This document shows, piece by piece, positions 8,643 through 16,222 of a DNA stretch of 64,000 bases. The notes under the pieces were generated by a model that worked only from the letters and a program-made list of their open reading frames with translations, had not been told where the DNA came from and did no database searches. The position numbers were made by a program, and so were the translations under genes. The first letter of the stretch is position 1. The number at the start of each line of letters is the position of its first letter. The DNA comes from Bacteroides clarus YIT 12056 (lineage in GTDB: Bacteria; Bacteroidota; Bacteroidia; Bacteroidales; Bacteroidaceae). The stretch is taken from contig NZ_FQWK01000003.1 of NCBI RefSeq assembly GCF_900129655.1, positions 434,001 through 498,000 of the forward strand, given 5' to 3'.

Positions 8643-9080
8643 TCAGAATGGTTCTTGGGTTTTACGGCGAAACAGCTCGCCGAGCTCTTTACTGTAAGTC
8701 TCAAGATGGTGTGCCAGCACATTATCTAAAAAAGCGGGCACACTCATGTCATCACTCAGAAGGGGAAGGATACGAGCCAGCCTGCAATACATGTCATAGC
8801 TGATATAGGTCTGCTTTCTGTGTACGGACTTCTTTCTGTCCAGAAACAGTTCCTTATACATTTCCACCTTCTCTTCCAGTCCGGGGTCAGCGCGAATCGT
8901 CTTGCGGGACTTTTCCTGTCCCTGTGTCTTTACTTCCGGCACATTTTTTTCCTTTTCTGTGACAGGAAGAACATTCTCGCCGACATTTGCTCCAGATTTA
9001 CCACAGGAAATGGATTCACTGGCCATCATGTCCTTCAAGGCATCCTCATCCACCTTGAATATCTCTCTTTTCTTTGCCAT
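8643..9080 (-). CDS. DUF3408-like conjugation protein
   Basis: 145 aa, basic middle and a C-terminal helical domain (KQTYISYDMYCRLARILPLL...VPAFLDNVLAHHLETY) characteristic of DUF3408, which has a ribbon-helix-helix-like look and probably binds DNA. It lies between the ParA-type traA (5 bp upstream) and the DUF4122-like gene. ParA plus a small DNA-binding partner suggests a partition-like or relaxosome-positioning function; that is inference from context. Confidence 0.8.
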   Translation of the reverse strand: MAKKREIFKVDEDALKDMMASESISCGKSGANVGENVLPVTEKEKNVPEVKTQGQEKSRKTIRADPGLEEKVEMYKELFLDRKKSVHRKQTYISYDMYCRLARILPLLSDDMSVPAFLDNVLAHHLETYSKELGELFRRKTQEPF

Positions 9081-9085
9081 AGTTC

Positions 9086-9838
9086 TTATCCCGGAAATAT
9101 GATACGTTCCATCTCCTGGGCAAAAGCCTCAAGACGGCTGTCTTTCAGTAGTGATTCGGAAGGAGGAAGAAGGGTGCAGCGGAAATGCTGTCTGGAAGAA
9201 GGTGTCATTTCCTTGTTGAAGCGTTCAAGATCCGGAAGTACGGTTTCAAAGACCTTCAACCCCATACGGAGCACTATTGCATTATACATTACATACAGTT
9301 CTTTTGAAGTACGGCTGTCCATACGGTTCCAGAATAAACGTATGTCCTTCAGGGGAGCTTCCGGATGCTGTCCGATAAAATCCTGAACGGTCGATACAAA
9401 GGAAAGGCTGCTCTGCATGACCATACGGTCCTTTACAATGGGAGTAAAGATAAAATCCATGTTCATGACGGACTCGAATACACCACGGGAATTCACCGTT
9501 CCGGGAAGATCGAAAAATATCAGGTCATAGTCGCCTTCCAGTTTGCCGGGAATCTCTGCGGCTGCCTCCGGCGTGGAAGTGACGATCGGATAGGCCTTAC
9601 GGGAACCGTCTTTAAACTGACGGCAGAAAAGTCGCTGGTGATACTCGCTTTTCTCAAGGTTCTTCAAATCCCTTCCCCTTAGTTTTTCCAGACTGAACTG
9701 TGGATAGTCACAGTCAACGACAGCAACTTTCAGACCTTTTACATAATTAAAATAACTGGCAAGAACCGCTGTTACCGTGGACTTGCCCACACCGCCTTTC
9801 TGATTGCTGAAGGCGACAAGAATCGGACGTTTGTTCAT
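9086..9838 (-). CDS. traA: ParA-family ATPase TraA
   Basis: 250 aa MinD/ParA-type ATPase. Deviant Walker A QKGGVGKST at residues 13-21 and a DLPG switch motif (YDLIFFDLPGTVNS, about 104-117) are visible. First gene of the transfer operon, followed by a small DUF3408 DNA-binding protein. ParA proteins position DNA or protein complexes by ATP-dependent cycling; in conjugative elements the role could be ICE maintenance after excision or regulation of transfer. No -33/-7 promoter could be read with confidence in the 60 bp upstream. Confidence 0.92.
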   Translation of the reverse strand: MNKRPILVAFSNQKGGVGKSTVTAVLASYFNYVKGLKVAVVDCDYPQFSLEKLRGRDLKNLEKSEYHQRLFCRQFKDGSRKAYPIVTSTPEAAAEIPGKLEGDYDLIFFDLPGTVNSRGVFESVMNMDFIFTPIVKDRMVMQSSLSFVSTVQDFIGQHPEAPLKDIRLFWNRMDSRTSKELYVMYNAIVLRMGLKVFETVLPDLERFNKEMTPSSRQHFRCTLLPPSESLLKDSRLEAFAQEMERIIFPG

Positions 9839-9900
9839 ACCTTTTGTTTTTGGGGTTAATATTCATTTTTTCTTTCACTAATCTTACAATGGCATTACGC

Positions 9901-10073
9901 TATTGTAATACTATGTTGCCATGTTATTATGTCCTTATATTATTGCAATACTATGTTGTTATGTTATTATGTCATTATGTTATTGCAATACTATGTTGCC
10001 ATGTTATTATGTCCTTATATTATTGCAATACTATGTTGTTACGTTATTATGTCATTATGTTATTGCAATATTG
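9901..10073. repeat. 40-bp tandem repeat, 4.3 copies with 80-bp higher-order period
   Basis: Units start at 9901, 9941, 9981 and 10021, with a partial unit from 10061. Each begins TATTG(T/C)AATACTATGTTG. Units 1 and 3 differ by one base and units 2 and 4 by one base, while adjacent units differ more, so an 80-bp dimer has been duplicated. AT-rich, lying 60 bp before traA. The frames open through it (Met-Leu-Tyr-Cys rich) are low-complexity and not credible genes. Confidence 0.95.
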
Positions 10074-10138
10074 CACGCTTAAATCGCGTCAAAAATAAGG
10101 TCTTTCAAGCATACAGGTAATATGTAGCCTGCACCATA

Positions 10139-10172
10139 ACATCAGATGTCATCAGACGTCTTTATATGTCAT
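10139..10172. promoter_or_regulatory. Phased repeats upstream of mobA (candidate operator B)
   Basis: 10-bp units reading CATCAGATGT, CATCAGACGT, a diverged CTTTATATGT and then CATA. The first two match the operator upstream of traE. The block ends about 35 bp before a TAATTTTG -7 box facing mobA, the same geometry as the other two sites. It could also serve the divergent traA operon. Confidence 0.6.
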
Positions 10173-10183
10173 ACAATCCACTA

Positions 10184-10214
10184 TTTCACAACTGTTTACA
10201 CGGTCATAATTTTG
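10184..10214 (+). promoter_or_regulatory. Promoter facing mobABC
   Basis: TTTC (10184-10187), 19-bp spacer, TAATTTTG (10207-10214). The -7 box fits the Bacteroides consensus and the -33 box is one base off TTTG. The transcript would carry a leader of about 240 nt containing the stacked inverted repeats at 10286-10421. Confidence 0.6.
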
Positions 10215-10285
10215 CAAAGTCAGAACTAAAAAATGGCTTGGAACATCTTCCGACGGACAGCAGCACGCCGCTCACGTCGCGCAGC

Positions 10286-10421
10286 AATCCGCCGGAGGTG
10301 GATTCTCTGTTCAAACGAACAGAGCAAGTTGTGTTTTTGTACGACAGAAATTATTCTGCCATACAAAAACCAACTTGCCCTCCCTAACGGTCGGGGGATT
10401 TTCCTCCAAAGTCGGAAAATC
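10286..10421. other. Candidate oriT: four adjacent inverted repeats
   Basis: Four inverted repeats follow each other: AATCCGCC/GGTGGATT (10286-10304), CTCTGTTC/GAACAGAG (10305-10324), a large one GCAAGTTG...GTTTTTGTA...TACAAAAAC...CAACTTGC (10324-10378), and GATTTTCC/GGAAAATC (10397-10421). The stretch is non-coding and ends 37 bp before mobA, where origins of transfer usually lie in Bacteroides mob regions. The nick site cannot be placed from the sequence alone. It could instead be a structured mob leader. Confidence 0.55.
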
Positions 10422-10458
10422 TGACGGAGAAAGCAAAACAACCCAAAAGCAAAAAAGC

Positions 10459-10881
10459 ATGGAGAAAAAACAGGCTAAAAGGACAGGCAGAAAGCCGAAA
10501 ACTGATCCGGCGGACTACAAGTACAGCTTCCGTCTGAACGCGCAGGAAAAAAGCAAATTTGAGAAACTGTTTCTGGAATCCGGAGCAAGGGACAGGACAA
10601 TCTTTATCAAGAAATCAATCTTTTCAGAACAACTGAAGGTAATCAAGGTGGATAAGGTTTCCATGGACTATTACATCCGGCTCGGGGAATTTTACAGACA
10701 GTTCCAGGCAATAGGCAACAATTACAATCAGGTCGTAAGGGCCGTACAGAAAAATTTCGGGGACAAAAGGGCGATGTCCTTGCTTTACAAACTTGAAAAG
10801 GCTACCCTGGAACTGATATTGCTCAACAAGCAGATTATGGCATTAACCAAAGAATATGAAAAGGAATGGTTGCAAAGATAA
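10459..10881 (+). CDS. mobA: Mobilization accessory protein MobA
   Basis: 140 aa from ATG 10459. A very basic N-terminus (EKKQAKRTGRKPKTDP) is followed by a ribbon-helix-helix-like segment (YKYSFRLNAQEKSKFEKLF), then FIKKSIFSEQ and a helical C-terminal part, as in relaxosome accessory proteins of Bacteroides mob modules. The frame extends upstream into the inverted repeats, but that part has no coding character. Its end overlaps mobB by 16 bp. It probably binds oriT and assists MobB nicking. Confidence 0.85.
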   Translation: MEKKQAKRTGRKPKTDPADYKYSFRLNAQEKSKFEKLFLESGARDRTIFIKKSIFSEQLKVIKVDKVSMDYYIRLGEFYRQFQAIGNNYNQVVRAVQKNFGDKRAMSLLYKLEKATLELILLNKQIMALTKEYEKEWLQR

Positions 10882-12128
10882 GTCATGGGGCAAGCCTTTA
10901 CGGAGCGCTGGTCTATAATCATGAAAAGGTATTTCAGGGGACAGCGGAAATCCTGTCCGGACACCGGATGATTTCCGACCGCCCGGGACTGCCGAGCGAG
11001 GACATGCGTCTGGCTCTCCTTTCATTTGAAAACCATCTGACGGTAAACAGGAGGACAGACAAGCCGGTCCTGCATATCGCCCTCAGTCCGGCACCGGAAG
11101 ACAGGCTGGACAATGACAGGCTGGCGGAACTGGCAGAAAAATACATGCAGAAAATGGGTTATGGTGACCAGCCGTTCATCGTGTACAGACATGGCGATAC
11201 CTGCAACACGCACGTACATATCGTGAGTGTATGCATTGACGATGAAGGAAGGAAAATCAATGACTCCTATGAGCACCGCCGTTCCATGGCCGCCTGCCGG
11301 GAACTGGAACATGAATTCGGACTGCGTAACAGTGCAGATGCGGAAAGACGGAATCCGAAAGCGGAACTGAAAAAGGTGAATGCCTCACAGGGGGATATAC
11401 GCCATCAGATAGGAAACACACTGAAGGCCGTACTGGAAAGCTACCGTTTCCAGACTTTCGGAGAGTATTACGCACTGCTTTCCACACTGAACATTGAAGC
11501 TCGACAGGTTCGGGGCGATTACATGGGAACACCCTATACGGGCATCATCTATTCGGCTACAGATGATAGTGGGAAAGTTGTCAGCCCTCCGATAAAAAGT
11601 GCAAGGTTCGGCAAGCGTTTCGGAAATACGGGACTGTCCGAACGTATGTTACGGCATACACAGGACTTCAAGGAAGGCAGATGGGCTCCTGCCATATCCG
11701 GCAAGGTCGTATGGGCCATGCGTAACGCAAAATCGGAACAGGAATTCAGGGAACTGCTGAAACAGGAGCACATTGATGTGGTATTCCGAAGGAACGATAC
11801 CGGACGTACCTACGGTGTCACATTCATAGACCATGAACGGCGCGAGGTGTTCAACGGTTCACGTATGGGAAAGGAGTTTTCCGCCAACGTATTCAACGGC
11901 CTTGTCAACTGGTGGGAAGGAATACCCTGGCAGGACAGACAACAGTCAGGTCCGGAGGAACTTTGGAAACGGTACGGTCACCGTATGGAAGAAAACAATG
12001 CGCTTGAACAGGCGGCAGGCATCTTCTCCTTTGAGGCAAATCTGGCAGTCGATTACGAGGAAGAAGCGTTCCGTCGCCGCATGAAACGGAAAAAGAAACC
12101 GCAGAAGCGCAAATCACGCGGTATCTGA
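10866..12128 (+). CDS. mobB: Relaxase MobB
   Basis: 420 aa MOBP-like relaxase that nicks oriT and stays covalently bound to the transferred strand. The histidine triad motif (HGDTCNTHVHIVSV) lies at about residues 108-121. The N-terminal segment with Tyr near residues 12-17 (SLYGALVYNHEK) probably carries the nucleophile. The C-terminus is strongly basic (RRRMKRKKKPQKRKSRG). It starts inside mobA and is followed by mobC after a 62-bp gap containing a GC-rich hairpin. Confidence 0.92.
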   Translation: MVAKISHGASLYGALVYNHEKVFQGTAEILSGHRMISDRPGLPSEDMRLALLSFENHLTVNRRTDKPVLHIALSPAPEDRLDNDRLAELAEKYMQKMGYGDQPFIVYRHGDTCNTHVHIVSVCIDDEGRKINDSYEHRRSMAACRELEHEFGLRNSADAERRNPKAELKKVNASQGDIRHQIGNTLKAVLESYRFQTFGEYYALLSTLNIEARQVRGDYMGTPYTGIIYSATDDSGKVVSPPIKSARFGKRFGNTGLSERMLRHTQDFKEGRWAPAISGKVVWAMRNAKSEQEFRELLKQEHIDVVFRRNDTGRTYGVTFIDHERREVFNGSRMGKEFSANVFNGLVNWWEGIPWQDRQQSGPEELWKRYGHRMEENNALEQAAGIFSFEANLAVDYEEEAFRRRMKRKKKPQKRKSRGI

Positions 12129-12151
12129 TCAATCAAAATGAGTCAACAACA

Positions 12152-12172
12152 GGGGGAATAACGGATTCCCCC
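12152..12172. promoter_or_regulatory. Hairpin between mobB and mobC
   Basis: Perfect 8-bp stem GGGGGAAT/ATTCCCCC with a 5-nt loop, not followed by a T run, so not an obvious terminator. It may moderate mobC expression or protect the mobB mRNA. Confidence 0.5.
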
Positions 12173-12190
12173 ACAATCATCTACATCATT

Positions 12191-14227
12191 ATGCAACAGG
12201 AAGACGATTTGAGAGCCCTTGCCAAGATTATGGAATTCGGCAGGGCAGTCAGTATTTTTATTCTGGTAGTCCACGTTTATGTGTACTGCTATCCCAGTAT
12301 GAGTGCCTGGCATCTGAATCTGGATGTCATAGACCGGATACTGATGAACTTTGACAAGACAACCGGTATATTCGGCTGTATCCTTTGGACAAAACTGATG
12401 GCAGTTCTTCTGCTGGCCATATCCTGTATGGGTACTATCGGAGTCAAGGGTGAGAAAATAACCTGGCAGCGTATATGGGCGGTACTTACTGCCGGGGCGG
12501 TTCTGTTTTTCATGAACTGGTGGCTGCTTGACCTGCCTTTTCCACACGAAGCGATTACTGCCCTGTATGTGGTTACACTTGCAGCCGGTTATCTATGCCT
12601 GCTCATGGCGGGACTGTGGATCAGCAGGCTTTACAGGCATAACCTGATGGAGGATGTGTTCAATATGGAAAACGAATCCTTCATGCAGGAGACAAGGCTG
12701 ATGGAGAATGAATATTCGGTCAATCTGCCTACCAGATTCCAGTATGGCGGCAAACTCAACGACGGATGGATCAACGTGGTCAATCCTTTCCGTGCGACCA
12801 TCGTATTGGGGACACCGGGTTCCGGTAAATCATACGCAGTGGTAAACAACTACATTAAACAGATGATTTCCAAAGGTTTCAGTGTCTATATCTATGATTA
12901 TAAATTTGATGACCTTTCCACCATTGCCTACAATACCTTATTGCACAATATGGACAAATACAAGGTAAAGCCACATTTCTACGTCATCAACTTCGATGAT
13001 CCGCACCGTTCACACCGCTGCAATCCCATCAACCCGGAGTTCATGACGGACATCTCTGACGCATACGAAGCAAGCTATACCATCATGTTAAATTTGAATA
13101 AGACCTGGATTGAAAAACAGGGTGACTTCTTTGTAGAGTCTCCGATTATCCTACTGGCAGCTATAATCTGGTATTTGAAAATATACAAAAACGGTATCTA
13201 TTGCAGCTTCCCTCATGCCGTGGAACTGTTGAACAAACCTTACTCTGATTTGTTTACCATACTGACTTCCTATCCGGAACTGGAGAACTACCTTTCTCCT
13301 TTCATGGATGCATGGAAAGGTGGGGCACAGGATCAGCTCCAGGGCCAGATAGCTTCTGCGAAAATTCCGCTTACCAGAATGATTTCTCCACAGCTGTACT
13401 GGGTCATGACAGGCAATGATTTTTCTCTGGACATCAATAATCCGAAAGAGCCTAAAATCCTTTGTGTAGGTAATAATCCGGACCGACAGAACATCTATTC
13501 CGCTGCGCTCGGACTGTATAATTCCAGAATCGTCAAACTGATAAACAAGAAAGGACAGCTTAAAAGCACGGTCATTATAGACGAGCTTCCAACCATCTAT
13601 TTCCGAGGGCTGGACAACCTGATAGCAACGGCACGTTCCAACAAGGTGGCGGTCTGTCTGGGATTTCAGGATTTCAGCCAGCTTAACCGTGACTATGGCG
13701 AAAAGGAGAGCAAGGTGATTCAAAATACGGTCGGCAACATATTCAGTGGTCAGGTAGTCGGCGAAACGGCCAAGACACTTTCCGAACGCTTCGGTAAGAT
13801 TTTACAAAAACGTCAGTCCATATCCATCAACCGTCAGGATGTTTCTACATCGATTAATACCCAGCTGGATTACCTGATTCCTGCATCCAAGATTTCCAAC
13901 CTATCACAGGGTACGTTTGTCGGTTCCGTGTCGGACAATTTCGGTGAGAAAATCGACCAGAAGATTTTCCATGCGGAAATTATCGTGGACCATGCCAAAG
14001 TAAGTGCGGAAGAAAAGGCTTATAAAAAAATCCCGGTTATCAACACGTTCAAGGACAGTGAAGGGAATGACATCATGCTCCAGCAGATACAGCGAAATTA
14101 TGACCAGATAAAGGCGGATGCCCAGGCTATCATCAACGATGAAATGGAACGTATAAAGAACGACCCGGAACTATGTGAACGGCTGGGAATAGAAAGTGCA
14201 GAAGAGGAGAAAAGAAAAGCTGAATAG
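12191..14227 (+). CDS. mobC: Type IV coupling protein MobC (VirD4/TraG-like)
   Basis: 678 aa inner-membrane ATPase that brings the relaxosome to the channel. Four hydrophobic segments lie in the first about 145 residues. Walker A GTPGSGKS is near residues 208-215 and Walker B STVIIDELPTIYF near 456-468, followed by ATARSNKVAVCLGFQDFSQL, a conserved VirD4-family stretch. Size and architecture are typical for Bacteroides MobC. Third gene of the mob operon. Confidence 0.93.
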   Translation: MQQEDDLRALAKIMEFGRAVSIFILVVHVYVYCYPSMSAWHLNLDVIDRILMNFDKTTGIFGCILWTKLMAVLLLAISCMGTIGVKGEKITWQRIWAVLTAGAVLFFMNWWLLDLPFPHEAITALYVVTLAAGYLCLLMAGLWISRLYRHNLMEDVFNMENESFMQETRLMENEYSVNLPTRFQYGGKLNDGWINVVNPFRATIVLGTPGSGKSYAVVNNYIKQMISKGFSVYIYDYKFDDLSTIAYNTLLHNMDKYKVKPHFYVINFDDPHRSHRCNPINPEFMTDISDAYEASYTIMLNLNKTWIEKQGDFFVESPIILLAAIIWYLKIYKNGIYCSFPHAVELLNKPYSDLFTILTSYPELENYLSPFMDAWKGGAQDQLQGQIASAKIPLTRMISPQLYWVMTGNDFSLDINNPKEPKILCVGNNPDRQNIYSAALGLYNSRIVKLINKKGQLKSTVIIDELPTIYFRGLDNLIATARSNKVAVCLGFQDFSQLNRDYGEKESKVIQNTVGNIFSGQVVGETAKTLSERFGKILQKRQSISINRQDVSTSINTQLDYLIPASKISNLSQGTFVGSVSDNFGEKIDQKIFHAEIIVDHAKVSAEEKAYKKIPVINTFKDSEGNDIMLQQIQRNYDQIKADAQAIINDEMERIKNDPELCERLGIESAEEEKRKAE

Positions 14228-14257
14228 ATACAGAATGACAAATAAATCCTGAATCAG

Positions 14258-14288
14258 TTTGATTTTCAGGGAACATTCCTTATCTTTG
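14258..14288 (+). promoter_or_regulatory. Consensus Bacteroides promoter before the structured leader
   Basis: TTTG (14258-14261), exactly 19 bp, then TATCTTTG (14281-14288): a perfect match to the Bacteroides -33/-7 consensus. Transcription would start near 14295 and give a leader of about 227 nt before the ATG at 14522. Confidence 0.8.
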
Positions 14289-14360
14289 AACTTGAAATAG
14301 AACATAACGGCGGATTACGGGATGTTTTCCGTCGATTATATACATAAGTCGCAAGACGTC

Positions 14361-14511
14361 TCGAACAGGAATCTGACAAATTCATAAACACAGAGGCTAT
14401 TGCGTGAGGCTTATGCTATACCTTATAGCGTGAGCCCATGCGAGTTTCTGTGTTGGGCTTTGTCAGAGCCTCTGTTCGAAATAAGCATGGGTTTCATGCT
14501 TTTATTTTTAA
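14361..14511 (+). promoter_or_regulatory. Structured leader RNA with terminator/antiterminator choice
   Basis: Nested perfect stems: TCGAACAG/CTGTTCGA (14361-14368, 14472-14479), CTGACAAA/TTTGTCAG (14373-14380, 14459-14466), AACACAGA/TCTGTGTT (14387-14394, 14447-14454) and GCTATA/TATAGC (14415-14420, 14424-14429). A terminator follows: AAGCATG/CATGCTT (14483-14489, 14495-14501) then a T-rich tract, ending 10 bp before the next ATG. CCCATGC (14435-14441) can instead pair with GCATGGG (14485-14491) and break the terminator. This is attenuator or riboswitch architecture; the ligand or trigger is unknown. Confidence 0.7.
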
Positions 14512-14521
14512 TAGCAGAGGT

Positions 14522-14935
14522 ATGGCAAAAGTACAGATTATTATGCCCGTCACATTGGACGGTTTCCTGCCGGACAAAAATGAGATACTGATGGAATGGC
14601 TCAGAACAGACCGGAACGGCTTCCATTATTGGGAAGAGCGGGCTACATTCAACATGTATCCGCATTACGGTATGCTTGACTTGATGGATGCAAAAGAGAG
14701 ACGAGACAATAACTGTACCTTCTTTATGAAAGTACAGGACGAAAAAAGTGCCGAATATGCTGGTGGAGTATTTCTCTTCCGACTCGCAGATGAACTGGTC
14801 ATTTACTTGCTTCCAATATCATACAAAAGCGGGAAAAACATAACCGGAAAGATTCAATTCGGACAATGGACTTTGCGTGAGTCCAAAACATTCCGAAACA
14901 ATATATGCAGACTGGTATACCGCCTTAAAGAATAA
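14522..14935 (+). CDS. Hypothetical protein with dihydrofolate-reductase-like N-terminus
   Basis: 137 aa from ATG 14522, just after the attenuator. The N-terminus KVQIIMPVTLDGFLPD resembles the first strand and loop of RibD/DHFR-type reductases, but the protein is shorter than a full domain and no NADPH-binding motif is clear. It lies between mobC and rteB, convergent with rteB (stops 4 bp apart). I do not know its function. The structured leader suggests tightly controlled expression. Confidence 0.65.
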   Translation: MAKVQIIMPVTLDGFLPDKNEILMEWLRTDRNGFHYWEERATFNMYPHYGMLDLMDAKERRDNNCTFFMKVQDEKSAEYAGGVFLFRLADELVIYLLPISYKSGKNITGKIQFGQWTLRESKTFRNNICRLVYRLKE

Positions 14936-14938
14936 AGA

Positions 14939-16222
14939 TTACTTCAGATCAAGTTTCTTCATTTTCTTGTACAGGGCTGTACGACTGCAACCGAGTTCCG
15001 CTGCTGTCTTGCTGACATTACCATGATTTTTATCAAGCAGATTTCGTATCCTTTCCTTTTCCTGAATGATACGAATATCCGGATTGTCATTACAATCTAC
15101 ATTTTCCAGTCCCAAATCACAGACATCCAATAATGCATTATCTGCAACAATTACTGCACGTTTGATTTTTGCGTTTAATTCCCGTACATTACCCGGCCAG
15201 TCATACTCCAACATACATGCTTTCGCTTCTTCGGTAAATCCCTCATTCTTGATACGTATTCTACCGGAATGTTCTTTTCTGAAGAACTCGGCAAGCGGGA
15301 GAATATCGTCTTTACATTCTTTAAGTGGTGGCTGCAAAATTTCCAATTCAGCAAGACGATAATACAAGTCCTCGCGAAAGCGACCTTCCTCTACCGCTTT
15401 TTTCATATCCTCATTGGTAGCAGAAATAATACGTACATCCGTACGTTTCACCTTATCACTTCCTACCGGGTTAAACTCTTTCTCCTGAAGAACACGCAGA
15501 AGAAGAATCTGCATGGAATACGGCATATTACCGATTTCATCCAGAAATAAAGTTCCTCCATTGGCTGTTTCAAAATGTCCCTTCCTATCCGCAACAGCTC
15601 CGGTAAATGCGCCTTTGACCGCACCAAAAAATTCAGAAGCCTGCAAATCGTTAGGTATACTTCCACAATTGACGGCAACGAATGGCTTGTCACGCCTGTC
15701 ACTATAACGGTGAATCATCTGGGCTATCACCTCTTTACCGCTTCCACTAGGACCAAGTATCATAACAGAAAGATCCGAAGGAGCCACTCGACGGGCAAGT
15801 GAAGCGGCTTTTCTGGCAGCTTCGCTGGTACGTTCTACAAAAGAACGCTCTTTACGTACAATAACAGGCTGCTTAAGCATACTATGCACTAATTCTATCA
15901 ATTGCTCTTGATGAACAGGCTTTTGCAAATAATCCTTAGCGCCGAGTTTGATCGCACGGACTGCATCCGTGATACAGGCATAATCTGTCATGACAATAAA
16001 TGGAACTTCCATCTTAGAACGCATCATCCATTCCAGAAGGCTGATACCGTCACCTTCCGGCAGACGTACGTCTCCCAATACCATATTTACTTCATTTCTT
16101 TTTAGGATACAACGTGCGCCAGGTTCATCTATAGCCGTCAATACATCATAACCAGCCTTCTGCAGCCATTTTTCAATCAAGCCACAGAGTATCATATTGT
16201 CTTCAACTATCAGTATTTTCAT
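14939..16222 (-). CDS. rteB: NtrC-family response regulator (RteB-like)
   Basis: 427 aa. Receiver domain with Asp51 (VLGDVRLPEG) and Lys101; AAA+ domain with Walker A GPSGSGKE (157-164), the sigma-54-contact loop GAFTGA (204-209) and Walker B LFLDEI (225-230); C-terminal Fis-type HTH (NVSKTAAELGCSRTALYKKM). In CTnDOT-type elements RteB activates transfer functions after RteA signalling. It overlaps rteA by 20 bp, so the two are one operon. No sigma-54 -24/-12 promoter was spotted in the element, so its targets here are unknown. Confidence 0.93.
   Translation of the reverse strand: MKILIVEDNMILCGLIEKWLQKAGYDVLTAIDEPGARCILKRNEVNMVLGDVRLPEGDGISLLEWMMRSKMEVPFIVMTDYACITDAVRAIKLGAKDYLQKPVHQEQLIELVHSMLKQPVIVRKERSFVERTSEAARKAASLARRVAPSDLSVMILGPSGSGKEVIAQMIHRYSDRRDKPFVAVNCGSIPNDLQASEFFGAVKGAFTGAVADRKGHFETANGGTLFLDEIGNMPYSMQILLLRVLQEKEFNPVGSDKVKRTDVRIISATNEDMKKAVEEGRFREDLYYRLAELEILQPPLKECKDDILPLAEFFRKEHSGRIRIKNEGFTEEAKACMLEYDWPGNVRELNAKIKRAVIVADNALLDVCDLGLENVDCNDNPDIRIIQEKERIRNLLDKNHGNVSKTAAELGCSRTALYKKMKKLDLK

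Noticed and set aside
9901..10073. Possible CRISPR array
   Set aside because: The 40-bp units are directly adjacent with no unique spacers, and no cas genes are nearby.
9929..10120. Short frames through the 40-bp repeats
   Set aside because: Low-complexity products rich in Met, Leu, Tyr and Cys, generated by the repeat; they do not look like proteins.
14400..14591. 63-codon TTG-started frame in the leader, as a leader peptide
   Set aside because: It covers both the structured leader and the start of the next gene in another frame, and the product has no recognisable features. A very short peptide inside the leader remains possible but cannot be shown.
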